64,000 nt of DNA, taken from contig CP087221.1 in NCBI GenBank assembly GCA_020912385.1, positions 310,001 to 374,000 on the forward strand, read 5' to 3'. Origin of the DNA: Neofusicoccum parvum (lineage: Eukaryota; Ascomycota; Dothideomycetes; Botryosphaeriales; Botryosphaeriaceae). Both the position numbers and the translations under genes were made by a program. The notes beneath the pieces were generated by a model. The model had not been told where the DNA came from. It searched no databases and saw nothing but the letters and a program-made list of their open reading frames with translations. Position 1 is the stretch's first letter, and each line of letters begins with the position of its first letter. Positions 1-10,250 of the stretch are shown piece after piece.

Positions 1-367
1 TTCTTTGCGATGCGTTCAGGGATATCATGAGCACTGACGGATGCTCTCTCGAAAAGAACTTTGCGGATTAATGGTAATTGGAGATTGACTAGACAAAAAG
101 CGGGTAGCTTCATGATTTAAAGTTGAGTTTATTGGTAGGGTAAGGGCATTTGTGAACAATTGATTGTAGCCGGAGCTAATCTATTAGTGCTCCGTGGAAT
201 GCTAAATCTAGCTCATCGCTTCCATCGAAGCTAGCCACTTGTAGATCGCTTCGAAGCCGGAATGCTCGTCCTGCGTGCCCTGCACCTCTCGTTCGTTGAT
301 CTTCGTTTTTTGCCTAGACGTTCTTCAAGGGCTTCTCGTTGTTTTCTTGAGAACTGTGAGGCGTTCT
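1..367. other. Gene-free left edge
   Basis: No convincing coding region on either strand. The stretch lies downstream of the minus-strand HAD gene and probably holds its 3' untranslated region. No repeat or RNA gene was recognised. Confidence 0.5.
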
Positions 368-1117
368 TCACTCCGAAAGGCAAGCAACAATCCCGGCAAT
401 GGCGGCGAGCGTGCCGTCCGGATTCTTCACGCGCACCGTCTTCAGGCCGAGCTCCTTCGCGGGATAGTCGTTGCCGCCCGGGAAGATGGCGTCGCCAATG
501 AACATCATCTGCTCGAGCGGAATGCCGCTCGCGTCGCGCAGCTTCTTGAGGCCGTAGCCCTTGTCGACGCCCTTCTGGGTGATGTCGATGGAGGTGGCGC
601 CGCCCATGTTGATGGACAGGTCGGGCAGGCGCGTGCGCAGGTCGGCCTGGATGACCTTGCGCTTGGCGAAGTCGGGGTCCCAAACCTCCTTCGCGGCGAC
701 GGGCGCCTCCTGGCCGAGCGCGGAGAAGGTGATCTGGCTGCCGCGATCCTCGATGCGCTCGCCCCACGTCTGCTCGGGCTTGAAGCCGGTGGCGTCGAGC
801 GAGGCCTCGAAGGCGCGGACGATGTTCTTGCGCTGTTCTTCGCTGAACAGCTCGGCGTAGACGGGCTTCCACTCGGCGCTCCTGTGCGTGTAGAGCTTGG
901 TGCCGGTGGTCGGCATCAGCCACAGCTTCGACAGGTCGGCGCGCGCCGGGAGGCGGCTGGCGACCTGCTTCTGGAACTGGGCCCAGTCGCCGCCCGAGAT
1001 GACGGCGACGTGGGCAACGGCCAGCAGGTCGGCCAGCGCCTCGCCCATTGAGTCCTTCAATGGCTGCTTGCTCTCGGCGAGCGTGCCGTCGAGGTCGAAG
1101 GCGACGAGGGAAATCAT
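368..1117 (-). CDS. HAD-superfamily (type IIB) phosphatase, bacterial-like
   Basis: Single-exon gene of 249 aa starting at the ATG at 1117. Seen: HAD motif I (VAFDLDGTLAES, nucleophile Asp8 and Asp10), motif II (VISGG, about residues 39-43), a lysine in KGYGLKKL as motif III, and motif IV GDAIFPGGND near residue 208. The cap between motifs II and III fits the Cof/phosphomannomutase-like IIB subclass. Family knowledge: these enzymes dephosphorylate sugar phosphates or small phospho-metabolites in the cytosol; the substrate cannot be read from the sequence. The wording around motif I (DGTLAESKQPL) resembles bacterial members of the group more than usual fungal HADs, and there is no intron, so an old transfer from bacteria is possible but unproven. 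It lies tandem, 367 bp downstream of the amidotransferase gene. Confidence 0.85.
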   Translation of the reverse strand: MISLVAFDLDGTLAESKQPLKDSMGEALADLLAVAHVAVISGGDWAQFQKQVASRLPARADLSKLWLMPTTGTKLYTHRSAEWKPVYAELFSEEQRKNIVRAFEASLDATGFKPEQTWGERIEDRGSQITFSALGQEAPVAAKEVWDPDFAKRKVIQADLRTRLPDLSINMGGATSIDITQKGVDKGYGLKKLRDASGIPLEQMMFIGDAIFPGGNDYPAKELGLKTVRVKNPDGTLAAIAGIVACLSE

Positions 1118-1484
1118 TTTGTCAGCAGGAAGGCACGGCGAGAGGAGCTGGAGATGTGGAATACGTTGTACGTGGAAGAACCGCCCGAATGAGAAAAGGC
1201 GCGAGGGAGGGGCAGTGATGGGGAGCCGACGTTTCTCCGCAGCACCCCACCTTCCTCCTGTTTCCCAATCCGTGCAAGATGGGTCTGTTGCTCTGCTTCA
1301 CACGCTGGCCACGTGTTTACCATCGAGAATCCTTCGAGACGGAACCAACGACCAAAAACAATCCGATCCGGAAGCCTTGACAAAGCATTGCATTGAACTC
1401 TTCCCACACGTAATTTGACCTAAAGCTTTATGAACACCGCTGAAGCACCAAAACGCCCGTCCAAACGCAGAATCCCATCTACCA

Positions 1485-2600
1485 TCATACCACCTCCTCC
1501 GGTGGAGTCATCAACCCACCCCTCACCACCGCCTCCCCAACAACCCTGCCCACGCCCAAACCGCGCTCCCTCTCTCCCAGCCCCACGAGAAACGCCACCA
1601 CCACCTCGGCCGCCCAGGCCGCATCGTCGTCCGCGTCGACCTTCTCCAGCGCCTCCCTCAGCGCCTCCTCGCCCCACCCCGCCCCGAAGACCTTGATCGT
1701 CTCGCCGTTGACGAACCGGTCGAACTCAAAGTGGCCCTGCAGCGTCAGCAGCCGCGCGCCGTACACGCCCTGCACCCCGCAGCGCGGCGTGGCGCCCAAG
1801 CCGCACCAGCCGGCGGCGGCCATCTGCGGCACGACGACGTGGTCGGCGTGCACCATCTGCAGGCGCATGGCGGCGGACGCGTCGCCGCGCCTCGGCGGCG
1901 CCGAGGGCAGCGCGGCCACGTCGACCGGGAAGGCCGCCAGGAAGGCCGGCGACAGCGCGACGGGGAGCACGCCCAGCTCCCACCCCGCCGGGTTGCGCGT
2001 CACCACCTGGTGCGCCGCCGACGAGGCTGACGGGGGCGACAGCGCGGAGCAGAGGATCTGGTGCCCGAAGCAGGAGCCGAAGAATTTGAGGCCCGGGTGC
2101 AGGGCGTGGGCGGTGTGCAGCCAGGTGTGGAGGACGGAGATCCAGCTGTGGAGGCGTTAGTTGTGGCCCGGGGGGTTTGGAGGAGGTGTTTCTGGAGGGG
2201 GAGGGGGCGGGGAGTTGGGGCGGTCGTCTGGGAAGGGGAATGGGGTGAGAGACATGTTGAACTCGTCCGGATGAATGGCTCGAAGCTCTATGGCATGAGG
2301 TGGGAGGACGAGCGGTGTGACTCACGGGTCAGAATCGTAGACGGATGCAGCGGAGCCGCTGAGCACAACGGCGTCGAGGGTCGAGAGATCAGAGGGATAG
2401 TCTCCTTCGACAACGTTGTAGACGGACCAGTTCAGTTTGGGTACAGGGCCATTTATGAGACTGGTCTTGGAGATACGGGTGAGGGCTGATTCGAGAAGGG
2501 TTCGGAAGATGGTGCTGTAATACCCGCGGGTGCTGAGCACCGAGGGAACGGGGGTATCGGTGTCGAGGAGTGCGATGTTGATGGTTTGGGAAGCGGCCAT
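1485..2600 (-). CDS. Class I glutamine amidotransferase-like protein
   Basis: Two exons, 2600-2326 and 2145-1485, joined across a 180 nt intron (GTGAGT donor, CCACAG acceptor), giving 311 aa. Seen: the nucleophile elbow FGSCFGHQ with Cys117 and a downstream GHFEF with His230 and Glu232, which together form the GATase1 Cys-His-Glu triad. There is no synthase domain, so this is a stand-alone amidotransferase-fold protein, as is common in fungi under the label GMP synthase-like. Family knowledge: such enzymes hydrolyse glutamine or gamma-glutamyl compounds, with roles from nucleotide synthesis to gamma-glutamyl peptide turnover; the substrate here is unknown. The C-terminal 80 residues are rich in Gly, Ala and Val and poorly conserved-looking. 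Confidence 0.85.
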
Positions 2601-3488
2601 TTCTCTTCTCGGGCTTGTGCGTATCCGTGACTAACAGCGGGGTGGAAAAGCGGACGTTGCAGCAGGGAGAGCGAGGAAAAAGAGGGAGTGAGGTCTGAAG
2701 GGCAAGATGGCGGTGGAAATTGGGGAGAAGCTGAGAAAATTGCAGGAGGGTTCAAATAGAGAGACGTGGGAATGGAGCAAGCGATCTCGGGATGCAGGAC
2801 ATGAGTTGGAGTAGCTCTGCGACACCTATCACCACTATCATTACGTGAGGATATCCATCCGGCCTAGGCCTAATTCTGTAAAACGATCCCGTATCTTCCC
2901 GATGCCCCTTCGAGGCAACTGGGTGGTGTTGCAGCGCTGCTGAGCATCGTTGTCCGTCAGATGCCGTCTGAGAAGAGACTCTGGAGCTCTCGTCGTCTGA
3001 AATCCCCGGGCGTTGCGGTACAGCACGTAGGGGCGGCGGCGGCGTGGCCGAGGATGCTGATAAGAGATGCCGGAGACGGCAGTCCGATGACGGCGCTCCC
3101 GAGCTCGGACGCCAGGCCAACCACCACCGCTTCGCTTCCGAGCCTCACCTCGCCTCGGTCGGTATACGCAAGCAATTTTGGACTTTGATGGAAGGAGAGG
3201 TTCGGTAAGACCGAGAGCTTCGTGTGGCCATGGTGGAGTCTGCGGAGCCGGATATCTGACTCTTGGCTGCATTTTCATTACGTCTGGGGAACCCTCCCAG
3301 CTGGGGAAGGATTGGCGTTTGTCAGTGCTCGGGAGTGCTGCATCAAATAAGAGGTATCATCATTCAAATAGAAACTCTCCAGAGCTACCGAAAAGAGGGG
3401 TATTGATAGCCACCTGACCAATCCGACCCAGCCCATCCGCCCAATTAACCCCCACGTAATGAAAAAGAAAAGGCCCTTTTGCTCTTCA
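2601..3488. promoter_or_regulatory. Intergenic region, upstream of the amidotransferase gene and downstream of the annexin gene
   Basis: Presumed promoter and 5' leader of the minus-strand amidotransferase gene, plus the annexin 3' end. The short overlapping ORFs on both strands show no recognisable domain or consistent codon pattern. Confidence 0.4.
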
Positions 3489-5765
3489 TCACCGCCCCGT
3501 CCCCAATCCGAGGTCGCATAATGCAATGCAGAACTCCCGGAAGTCGCCTTTGGTTGCATCCTCAATGTCGTCCTCGATGTAGCGGCCGTACTTCTCGCGG
3601 TAGTCGAGCTTGACCTTGCGCAGCTGCAGCTTGTCCCAATGCAGCCGCACCAGGCGTGAGATGAGCAACTCGTAGCGATGCTGACGTTCGTGGCGCGATG
3701 AATCCCGATCGCTTCCAGTCTCCATCAAGTCGGTGAGGGCGTGGTGGAGGAGCATGGCGTCGCGGGCGGGCCTGTTGATGACGCCGTTGAGGATGTGCGC
3801 GCAGACTTCGCCCTGGAGACGTGTTAGTTGTCGCCGAGCACATTGAAGACGTAAGTTGATACTAATACGAGCGGAGGGAAGCATGTGAAGAACGAATGCT
3901 GCACTTACCACAAGGTTGTTGCTCTTCCTCAATACGTCCTTGGCGAAGTTGCTCTGGTACTTCCTCTTGTACACTTCCAGGCACTCCCTCAGATGGGCAT
4001 CACTTCGCAAACAGATGATCCTCAGGATATCAGACTCTCCGCCCTCCCTGGCTTTGACGGCGCCGTACATTACATCCACATCCCTGTTTCTGTGCTCCAG
4101 AGACCACACATCACCTTCTTCCTGGCGATTGGCATCAAGCGTCATCAGCACAGCCATGCGGAACTTGTCTTTCTTCAGCTCCGTCTCCATGCAGCGGATC
4201 AAATCATCACCATAGCGCTTGTCCTTGAAGGAGTCGATAATCTCACGTATCTCGTAGTTGGAGCGGCCCATGAGGGACTCAATCAGGAGCTCACGCTTGG
4301 AATTGTTGCCCTGGTACCAGTAATTTGCCCAGTAGGCCTCGCTTTCCCAGCGGCCGAGCGCGGTGATGTGGCAGATTTTGCCAAAGTTGGAGCTGGGCAC
4401 TTTCATCTTGATATGCTTGGCCAGGTTGACGCCACGACCCTGCACCTTGCAGACGCGCTTGTACTCATTGCGCAGCTCCATGAGCTGGTCATGTGAGAGT
4501 GCGGGCAGGATGTCGATCAGGACGTCGGCATCCGGGTCCCGTTGAGCAAGGGCCTTGAGAATGGCGCTTGCGTCCTCCTCCGCATCGTAGATCTTGACAC
4601 GTTTGCTCGCTTTATCCTTCTCCTTCTCCTTCTCACGCCGATCATCGCGGACGCGAGACCGGGACCTTTCTCGGCCCTTCTTAGACGAACTAACGGAGAG
4701 GCTCGAGTTGTGCCCGTGAGACACATTTGACGAACTCCTATGCCTGTGCTTCCTGGGCTTTTTCTCCTCACGCGCATCCAACGGCGGCAGGTCATCGATG
4801 TCGTCATCCAGCGGCCGCATGATAGGGCTCGGCATGGGACTGAGGGACTGGTAAGTTCCATGGTATGCCTCCAACAACGGGCTCGGCGGCGGGAGCCCAC
4901 CTCCAAACCCGCCATCATTTCCTGGAAAAGCCCCCGGCATAATGGGCTGCAGATTAGGCCTGTTCCCGGTCACGGAGAGCCTGTCCATCCGAGGCGTAAG
5001 TCCGGGAGAAGGCGGAGCCCCGAGCCTTCCTCCGCCAGGCTTAACCTCGACTATCCGCGCGTTATCAGCTCCGTAGGCCAGATGTGGGTCGTACTTGTCG
5101 CTCTTCTTCGACGGCGGCGGCCCCGAGGGCGGGGGAGGGAAGTACTGCTGCGGCATTGGCATGGCGGTGACATTGTGAGTGGGCGAAGTGACAGACGAGG
5201 ACGAGTATCTGTGGGAGATGGGAGGCGGCGGAGGGTACTGCTGTCCGGACTGGGACGTTATCGGCTGGGCCGTGTACTTGATCCCTTCTGGCTGCGAGTA
5301 CTGGTAGTTCGCCGACTGCTGCTGCTGCTGGTAGCCTCCTGCCGGAGTCCTGATCGGTTGCTGCGGCGCTTGGCTGTTCACCGGGTTGGGGGTGTAGCTC
5401 CACTGTGGGGGCTGCTGTCCGGTGGGGGACATGTAACCCGGGCGCTCGTGCGGGGGAAGATCCGCGTAGCCTCCCATTGTGTAGCCCTCCATGTCGGCGT
5501 CTGGTCGCTGCTGCTGGTGTCCGGGAGGGCCGCTGAGATATTGAGCACCGGACGCGTAGGACGCGAGGCCCGGCTGCCTGACCTCGTACTGCGGGGTCGC
5601 GGATGACGGTTGGGCCTGGGCATAGCTGGAGGGCGGCAGTCGGGGATCAGTCGCAAAAGCAGGACCCTCGTCGAGGCGGCTGCGCGACCTCGACCGCTCG
5701 CGCGCGCGTCCCGGTGACTTGCTGCGCGAGCGCGAGGAGCGATGGTCGTCGGGGCGCAGCGACAT
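3489..5765 (-). CDS. Annexin with long Arg/Ser- and Pro-rich N-terminus
   Basis: ATG at 5765. Exon 1 is 5765-3909 and exon 2 is 3812-3489; protein 726 aa. The whole span is open because the 96 nt intron (GTAAGT at 3908, CTCCAG ending at 3813, CTAAC branch site) is a multiple of three without stops, so an ORF caller would retain 32 false residues. Residues about 393-726 form the annexin core of helical repeats (for example DADVLIDILPALSHDQL and LGRWESEAYWANYWYQG). Before it lies a disordered half: an RS-rich start (RSRSRSKSP, RSRSRSR), Gln/Pro/Tyr-rich segments, then a second basic RS block near residues 365-385. Family knowledge: annexins bind acidic phospholipids, usually with calcium; canonical type II calcium loops are not obvious here. 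Large fungal annexins with Pro-rich heads are known. The RS blocks are the odd part. Confidence 0.85.
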   Translation of the reverse strand: MSLRPDDHRSSRSRSKSPGRARERSRSRSRLDEGPAFATDPRLPPSSYAQAQPSSATPQYEVRQPGLASYASGAQYLSGPPGHQQQRPDADMEGYTMGGYADLPPHERPGYMSPTGQQPPQWSYTPNPVNSQAPQQPIRTPAGGYQQQQQSANYQYSQPEGIKYTAQPITSQSGQQYPPPPPISHRYSSSSVTSPTHNVTAMPMPQQYFPPPPSGPPPSKKSDKYDPHLAYGADNARIVEVKPGGGRLGAPPSPGLTPRMDRLSVTGNRPNLQPIMPGAFPGNDGGFGGGLPPPSPLLEAYHGTYQSLSPMPSPIMRPLDDDIDDLPPLDAREEKKPRKHRHRSSSNVSHGHNSSLSVSSSKKGRERSRSRVRDDRREKEKEKDKASKRVKIYDAEEDASAILKALAQRDPDADVLIDILPALSHDQLMELRNEYKRVCKVQGRGVNLAKHIKMKVPSSNFGKICHITALGRWESEAYWANYWYQGNNSKRELLIESLMGRSNYEIREIIDSFKDKRYGDDLIRCMETELKKDKFRMAVLMTLDANRQEEGDVWSLEHRNRDVDVMYGAVKAREGGESDILRIICLRSDAHLRECLEVYKRKYQSNFAKDVLRKSNNLVVSAAFVLHMLPSARISINLRLQCARRQLTRLQGEVCAHILNGVINRPARDAMLLHHALTDLMETGSDRDSSRHERQHRYELLISRLVRLHWDKLQLRKVKLDYREKYGRYIEDDIEDATKGDFREFCIALCDLGLGTGR

Positions 5766-7027
5766 CAGCGGCGCGTCGGTGATAGGCGGCGGGGCAGTGA
5801 TGGGCGCGACAGGGCTGTCTGATTCGGGCGAGGGCGATGCACGTCAGCAGCGGGAGCACGAAGGCTGCTTCTCGCGCACGTCTGGGGAGAGCAGCGGTGC
5901 ACGCGGTGCTACGAGACAGATCTACGCGGCCGGAAAATGCGATGGCTGGTGTCAGCCGCCATCACGCGCGGAGCTGAGAGCCGCTTTGGCCCCCATCCTC
6001 GCGCGGCACAGGGCAGGCGCGCCCATGCGGAGGGCAGAGGGAGAGCGGCCGCCGACGGTTACGTAGCGGTGCGAAGCCAATGCGGGGAGAAGCAAGGACC
6101 GCGAGAGATAGGAAAGATGCGCATGCTGGTGTCTTAACCTTGCTGCTGGCTCCCCCACAAGGTCCCCTGGGGCGCAGAGACAGGGCCGTCATCAGGCCAG
6201 CCCGCGCCGCAGCGCACCACTCGCGGCACCGCGGCCTCCACACCCTCGCTGGACGCAGCCCGCCGTGAGCAACAAATGGCGCACGCGATGCCCCGGCGCG
6301 CCAGAGACGGGGTTCGCTCCGGCGGCAGCGCATCGCAGACGCAGAAAAATCGGGCCTTCGTGCCATTCTCACGCGCCGGTGCTTCCCAACGAACTCTGCG
6401 CAGCGCCGGCCCTCACCGCCTGCCTTATCACGCCAACGGGAGCGCTGCGCTTGACGTGGTCGAACGACATTTTCGCGGAGCCGGCTGTCAGCAACCACGC
6501 AGCCCGTCGTTTGAGCGGCCGCCGCGTCGCCGGCCTCAGGGACGCGTTCGCACGGGCGCGGCGTGCCATTCGCCGTCTGGGCGGCCGAGCGGTCGTGTTG
6601 ACGCAGACACTGCTGCATCCGGCATGCGTGTGGTGAGGCATGTGGAGCCAGCCAGCGCGGAACGGGGAGGGATGTGAGATGGGCACCCTGGTCGCCGCCC
6701 TGCAGGACCCTGAAGCTCCCGCGTCGCTACCCGTTGCGTGCCTCCCGCAGCGCCGCCAGCGCCCTTGAAATAAAAAAAGACGCGCCTTGTTGTCCGGCCA
6801 GCTTCACTCCATTTCACACCACCCAGGTACCTGACCCGGCCCCACGTCTCATCCAGAGTGGCGAGGCTCCACGCCGTCCGGCATCCATGTCAAGCTTCAC
6901 ATAAAACCGCGCACTCGTTCCCTTCCCCACGTTCATTGTTTTGTAGAGTCGCCTCTCCTGCAGTCCCAACGCGCTCAGAGGCCCGTCAACCACCAGCACA
7001 AGCAGTCCTCTGCGGACCCAATCCAAC
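5766..7027. promoter_or_regulatory. Divergent promoter region, annexin / 2EXR protein
   Basis: This 1.26 kb GC-rich interval separates two divergently transcribed genes and must carry both promoters. Only short Arg-rich ORFs occur, typical of chance ORFs in GC-rich DNA. No repeat or RNA gene was recognised. Confidence 0.45.
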
Positions 7028-8095
7028 ATGCCAACCACCTTCCTCTCCCTCCCGGGCGAGATCCGCAACCGCATCTACACCTTCGCGCTGACGACCGACT
7101 CGCCCATCACCGACGCCAACTCGCTCGCCACGACCTCGCCCAACACCGCCGCCACCAGACGCAAGCCCTCGTCGCCAGCCGCCTCGCCCTCCGTCGAGAG
7201 GCGCGACCCCCTCGCCGCCGTCAAGACCCCGCTCCCGCAGACGCCCCACCACAGCATCCCAGCGCTGGGCACCGCGCTGCTGCGCACGTCGCGGCTGATC
7301 CACGCCGAGGCCCCCGTCAGCATCCTGTACGCGCGCAACACGTTCCGCTTCACGTCGGTGACGCACTGCCAGACCTTCCTGCTGTCGCTGCCGCCGTGGC
7401 TGCGCGCGCGCGTGCACGACGTCGAGATCGACGTGCGGGACATCTCGCCGTCGCCCCTCCCGGCCCCCGAGGCCCCCGGCGCCGGCATCAACCGCGAGTG
7501 GCCGCAGTACCTGTCCTGGCGCCCCGTCTCGACCGCCCAGCTGGGCTCGCTGAGGGTCGACGCCCCCGGCCTCCGCACCCTGCGCCTCGACTTCAGCGCC
7601 TGGCCGCGCGCCCGCCTGAGCAGGCGCCACCTGTGGGACATACTGCGGCGGCTGCTGCACAACGTGGAGGGCCTGGAGCGTGTTGTGCTGAGGGGCTGCT
7701 ACGCCGCCGGCACGGCCATGGAGCGCCGCGAGCCGTGGGACCCGGCGTACTATGTGGGGACCGACGAGGTGACCACCGAGGGCGTGGTGGAGCGCATGTG
7801 GGGCACGGTGGATGGGGGCAAAGAGGGGGATGGTGGCAAGGTCGTGCGCTGGGAGCGCGACGGCGAGGGCAACATTGCACTGGAAGTCGTGTCGTTGGCT
7901 CATCTGTCTAAGAGAGCGCGGAGCGCCGGTGGAGGCTACTACGGAGAGAAGAAGCTGGAGCTGGTCGCCCGCCAGAAGCCCTCGGACCCGTGGCCCGCCA
8001 ATGGCGCCTGTACGCACGAGGAGTACCTCCGCCGGAAGGATCCCCTGTGGTTCGCCTCGTCCACTCGCCGCCTCAATCCCAACTTCTTCGTATAA
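7028..8095 (+). CDS. 2EXR (F-box-like) domain protein
   Basis: Intronless ORF of 355 aa starting at the ATG at 7028. The N-terminus FLSLPGEIRNRIYTFAL is the hallmark of a large fungal-specific 2EXR/F-box-like family. It is followed by a Ser/Pro-rich linker (about residues 40-75) and a conserved block LLRTSRLIHAEAPVSILYARNTFRF. Members are expanded in filamentous ascomycetes. Most have no experimental function; a ubiquitin-ligase adaptor role is inferred from the F-box resemblance only. The stop codon lies 23 bp inside the convergently transcribed GPI2 coding sequence, so the two coding 3' ends overlap. Confidence 0.8.
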   Translation: MPTTFLSLPGEIRNRIYTFALTTDSPITDANSLATTSPNTAATRRKPSSPAASPSVERRDPLAAVKTPLPQTPHHSIPALGTALLRTSRLIHAEAPVSILYARNTFRFTSVTHCQTFLLSLPPWLRARVHDVEIDVRDISPSPLPAPEAPGAGINREWPQYLSWRPVSTAQLGSLRVDAPGLRTLRLDFSAWPRARLSRRHLWDILRRLLHNVEGLERVVLRGCYAAGTAMERREPWDPAYYVGTDEVTTEGVVERMWGTVDGGKEGDGGKVVRWERDGEGNIALEVVSLAHLSKRARSAGGGYYGEKKLELVARQKPSDPWPANGACTHEEYLRRKDPLWFASSTRRLNPNFFV

Positions 8096-10250
8096 CTGGG
8101 CGGGCCGGGTCCCAGGGCCCGTGGATCTCGTTCTTGTACTTCTGCAGGCCGATGAGCCACCAGCTGCAGATGCCCATGACGAGTCCCGTCAGGATGCTGC
8201 CCAGGATCATCCCACTTATCGCCGCTTTGTACCCTCCGCCCGACACGGCCATGCTGAAGCTCGCGCCTGCGCTCATGACCAGGAATCCCGCGAGGAAGAG
8301 GTGACCGCGCCACGAAACGTGCCGCAGATGCCGTCGGAAGACGGGGAAAAGCCCGAAGACTTCGATGGAGAAGAGCATGAATGAGAAGACGTCGGTCGTC
8401 GATTCGAGCCGTGACGCCAGCACCGTCGCCGCCATGATTGCGGCGTTGGTGGACAGAGAGGCTGGGAATCTGCGAGCGGGTTCGTTAACTCTCGGTGTTC
8501 TTGTACAATTTTCTTTTATACCCGCAGATCAGATATAGACGACGTTATAGACATAGATGACATATTTCGGAATAGACTTAGAGGATTTCGGATTGGAAAT
8601 AGACAAACTTACTTTGCACCAACCCCACCGCCGTAGTCGAAAAAGGAAATGTTGATGATTGTCAGAAAGCTCGTCATAGCCCAGATGGAATCGCTGGTCG
8701 TTGATTTTGTCAATGACTTGAGGATGGGGCTCAACCCGAGCAGCACGCAGTAGATGAGGACTGCAGACTTGATGGTAGCCCAGCGCCTCTGGTTTCGCGG
8801 GGACATGGGTTCTCCATGTGGAGGCTGGTACGCCGTCGCGAACGTTGGGTCGCCTGTGGGATGACCAGTGGAGACAGCCGACACGGCCGAGCCATTCGAG
8901 ACGACGGACGCCAGGCTGCCACCTCTTGAGTGGCCGTTCCTCGCGGAGGGAGCATTCGCATTTGGGAGCAGCAGCCCCAGTCCCGCCGTCCCGGTCCCCG
9001 CGGCAGCCCCAGAGCTCGTGGAACTGGTGCTGCTTGTGCCATCCTCCGCAGGCGTGCCGTCATTTTTCGCCGCCTCCGCCGCTGCCACGGCGTTTGCTGC
9101 CGCAATGGCTACCGTCTCCGCGTCTTCCTCCTTCGAGACCCAGTAGTCCCAGAGCAGCCAGCCCAGAACAGTCGAGGCGCTGCCGGCGCAGACCACCATG
9201 AACGGCGTTACCCGCTCCTGCACAATGCCCGAGAAGCATGATATCCAAATCGCCACGGACATCACGTGTTGAACAATTACGGTCGAGTCGGCGACGAGGG
9301 GCCAGAATTCGTACGGCTGCAGGCGGGGATTGCGCTGGAGATGGTCAAGGAAGGTCTCTTCGTCCGTGTAATTATCCGGATCTGTACGTCTCACATGAAC
9401 GCCATCAGCACCACGTGCTCACCCGAAGACCGGGGGTGCGAAAGGGAGCAGTGAAATCGACGCGTCTAACAGCTATCATACCCCTACGTATCCACGTAGC
9501 ACGGTGATCACAACGGCGGAAGTGCGCACGCACGAACACATGAGCCGCGCAGAGCGAGCCGCACGTGTGCTCCAGGTGCGGCCGGCCGTAGAGGCCGAGT
9601 AGGTCAAAGAAGAGATCTTGATCGAGGTCGAGGTCGTGGTCGGGGGCGGGGACGGTGTTGGGATCGCACTCACACGCCTGCTTCACCCACAGCAGCTTCT
9701 TCCACGCGCCCTTCCCGCGCCTCCTGCTCCCGCTCCTGCCCCGGTCCCTCTCGCGCTGCTTGCGCCGCTGGTGCTCCATGATCCGCCCCGCCGCGGCGCC
9801 CGTCTGCTGCTGCTGCTGCGACGAGGACGACGACATCATGCCATTGGTCGACGCCACGCCCTCGCCGCCCGCGACCGCCGTGCTGCTCGCGTCCGCGACC
9901 GACGGCTCCTCCACCGCCGTCGTCGTGCTCCCGTCCCGCGCCGTGTAGAACGGCTCCGCCAGCTCTCGGCGCGACGCCGCGCGCATTCTCGACGACAGCG
10001 GTGCGGCGGCGGAGAAGATGGCGTCCTCGGGCGCGAGGAGGCGCGACGGGTCGGAGGCGGTGGGCAGCGGTCCTGGCGGCGAGCGACGCGGCTTTGACGA
10101 CGGCCGCACGGTTGCGCTGCTCGAGCTGTGCGTCAGCGACGTGGACGTGGGCGAGGGCTCTCCGCTCAGGCCGAGCGTCGAGGACGCGCCCCCACCGTCG
10201 CCGCCGTCGTCATTCAGAGATGACGACGAGGAGAATGTGGATTGTGGCAT
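8073..10250 (-). CDS. GPI2: GPI-GlcNAc transferase subunit GPI2 (PIG-C)
   Basis: Three exons, 10250-9674, 9381-8613 and 8469-8073, encode 580 aa. The junctions restore the family blocks VKQAYPDNYTDEETFL (across intron 1) and GAKFPASLSTNAAIMAATVL (across intron 2). Phases fit, and donors GTGAGT and GTAAGT are canonical. Family knowledge: GPI2 is a multi-pass ER membrane subunit of the complex that transfers GlcNAc to phosphatidylinositol, the first step of GPI-anchor synthesis. Several hydrophobic segments are visible in exons 2 and 3. The protein is much longer than yeast GPI2 because of a Ser-rich N-terminal extension of about 185 residues and a Ser/Gly/Ala-rich insertion in the middle. Intron 1 (292 nt) is long for a fungus. 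The last 23 bp overlap the end of the convergent 2EXR gene. Confidence 0.92.
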
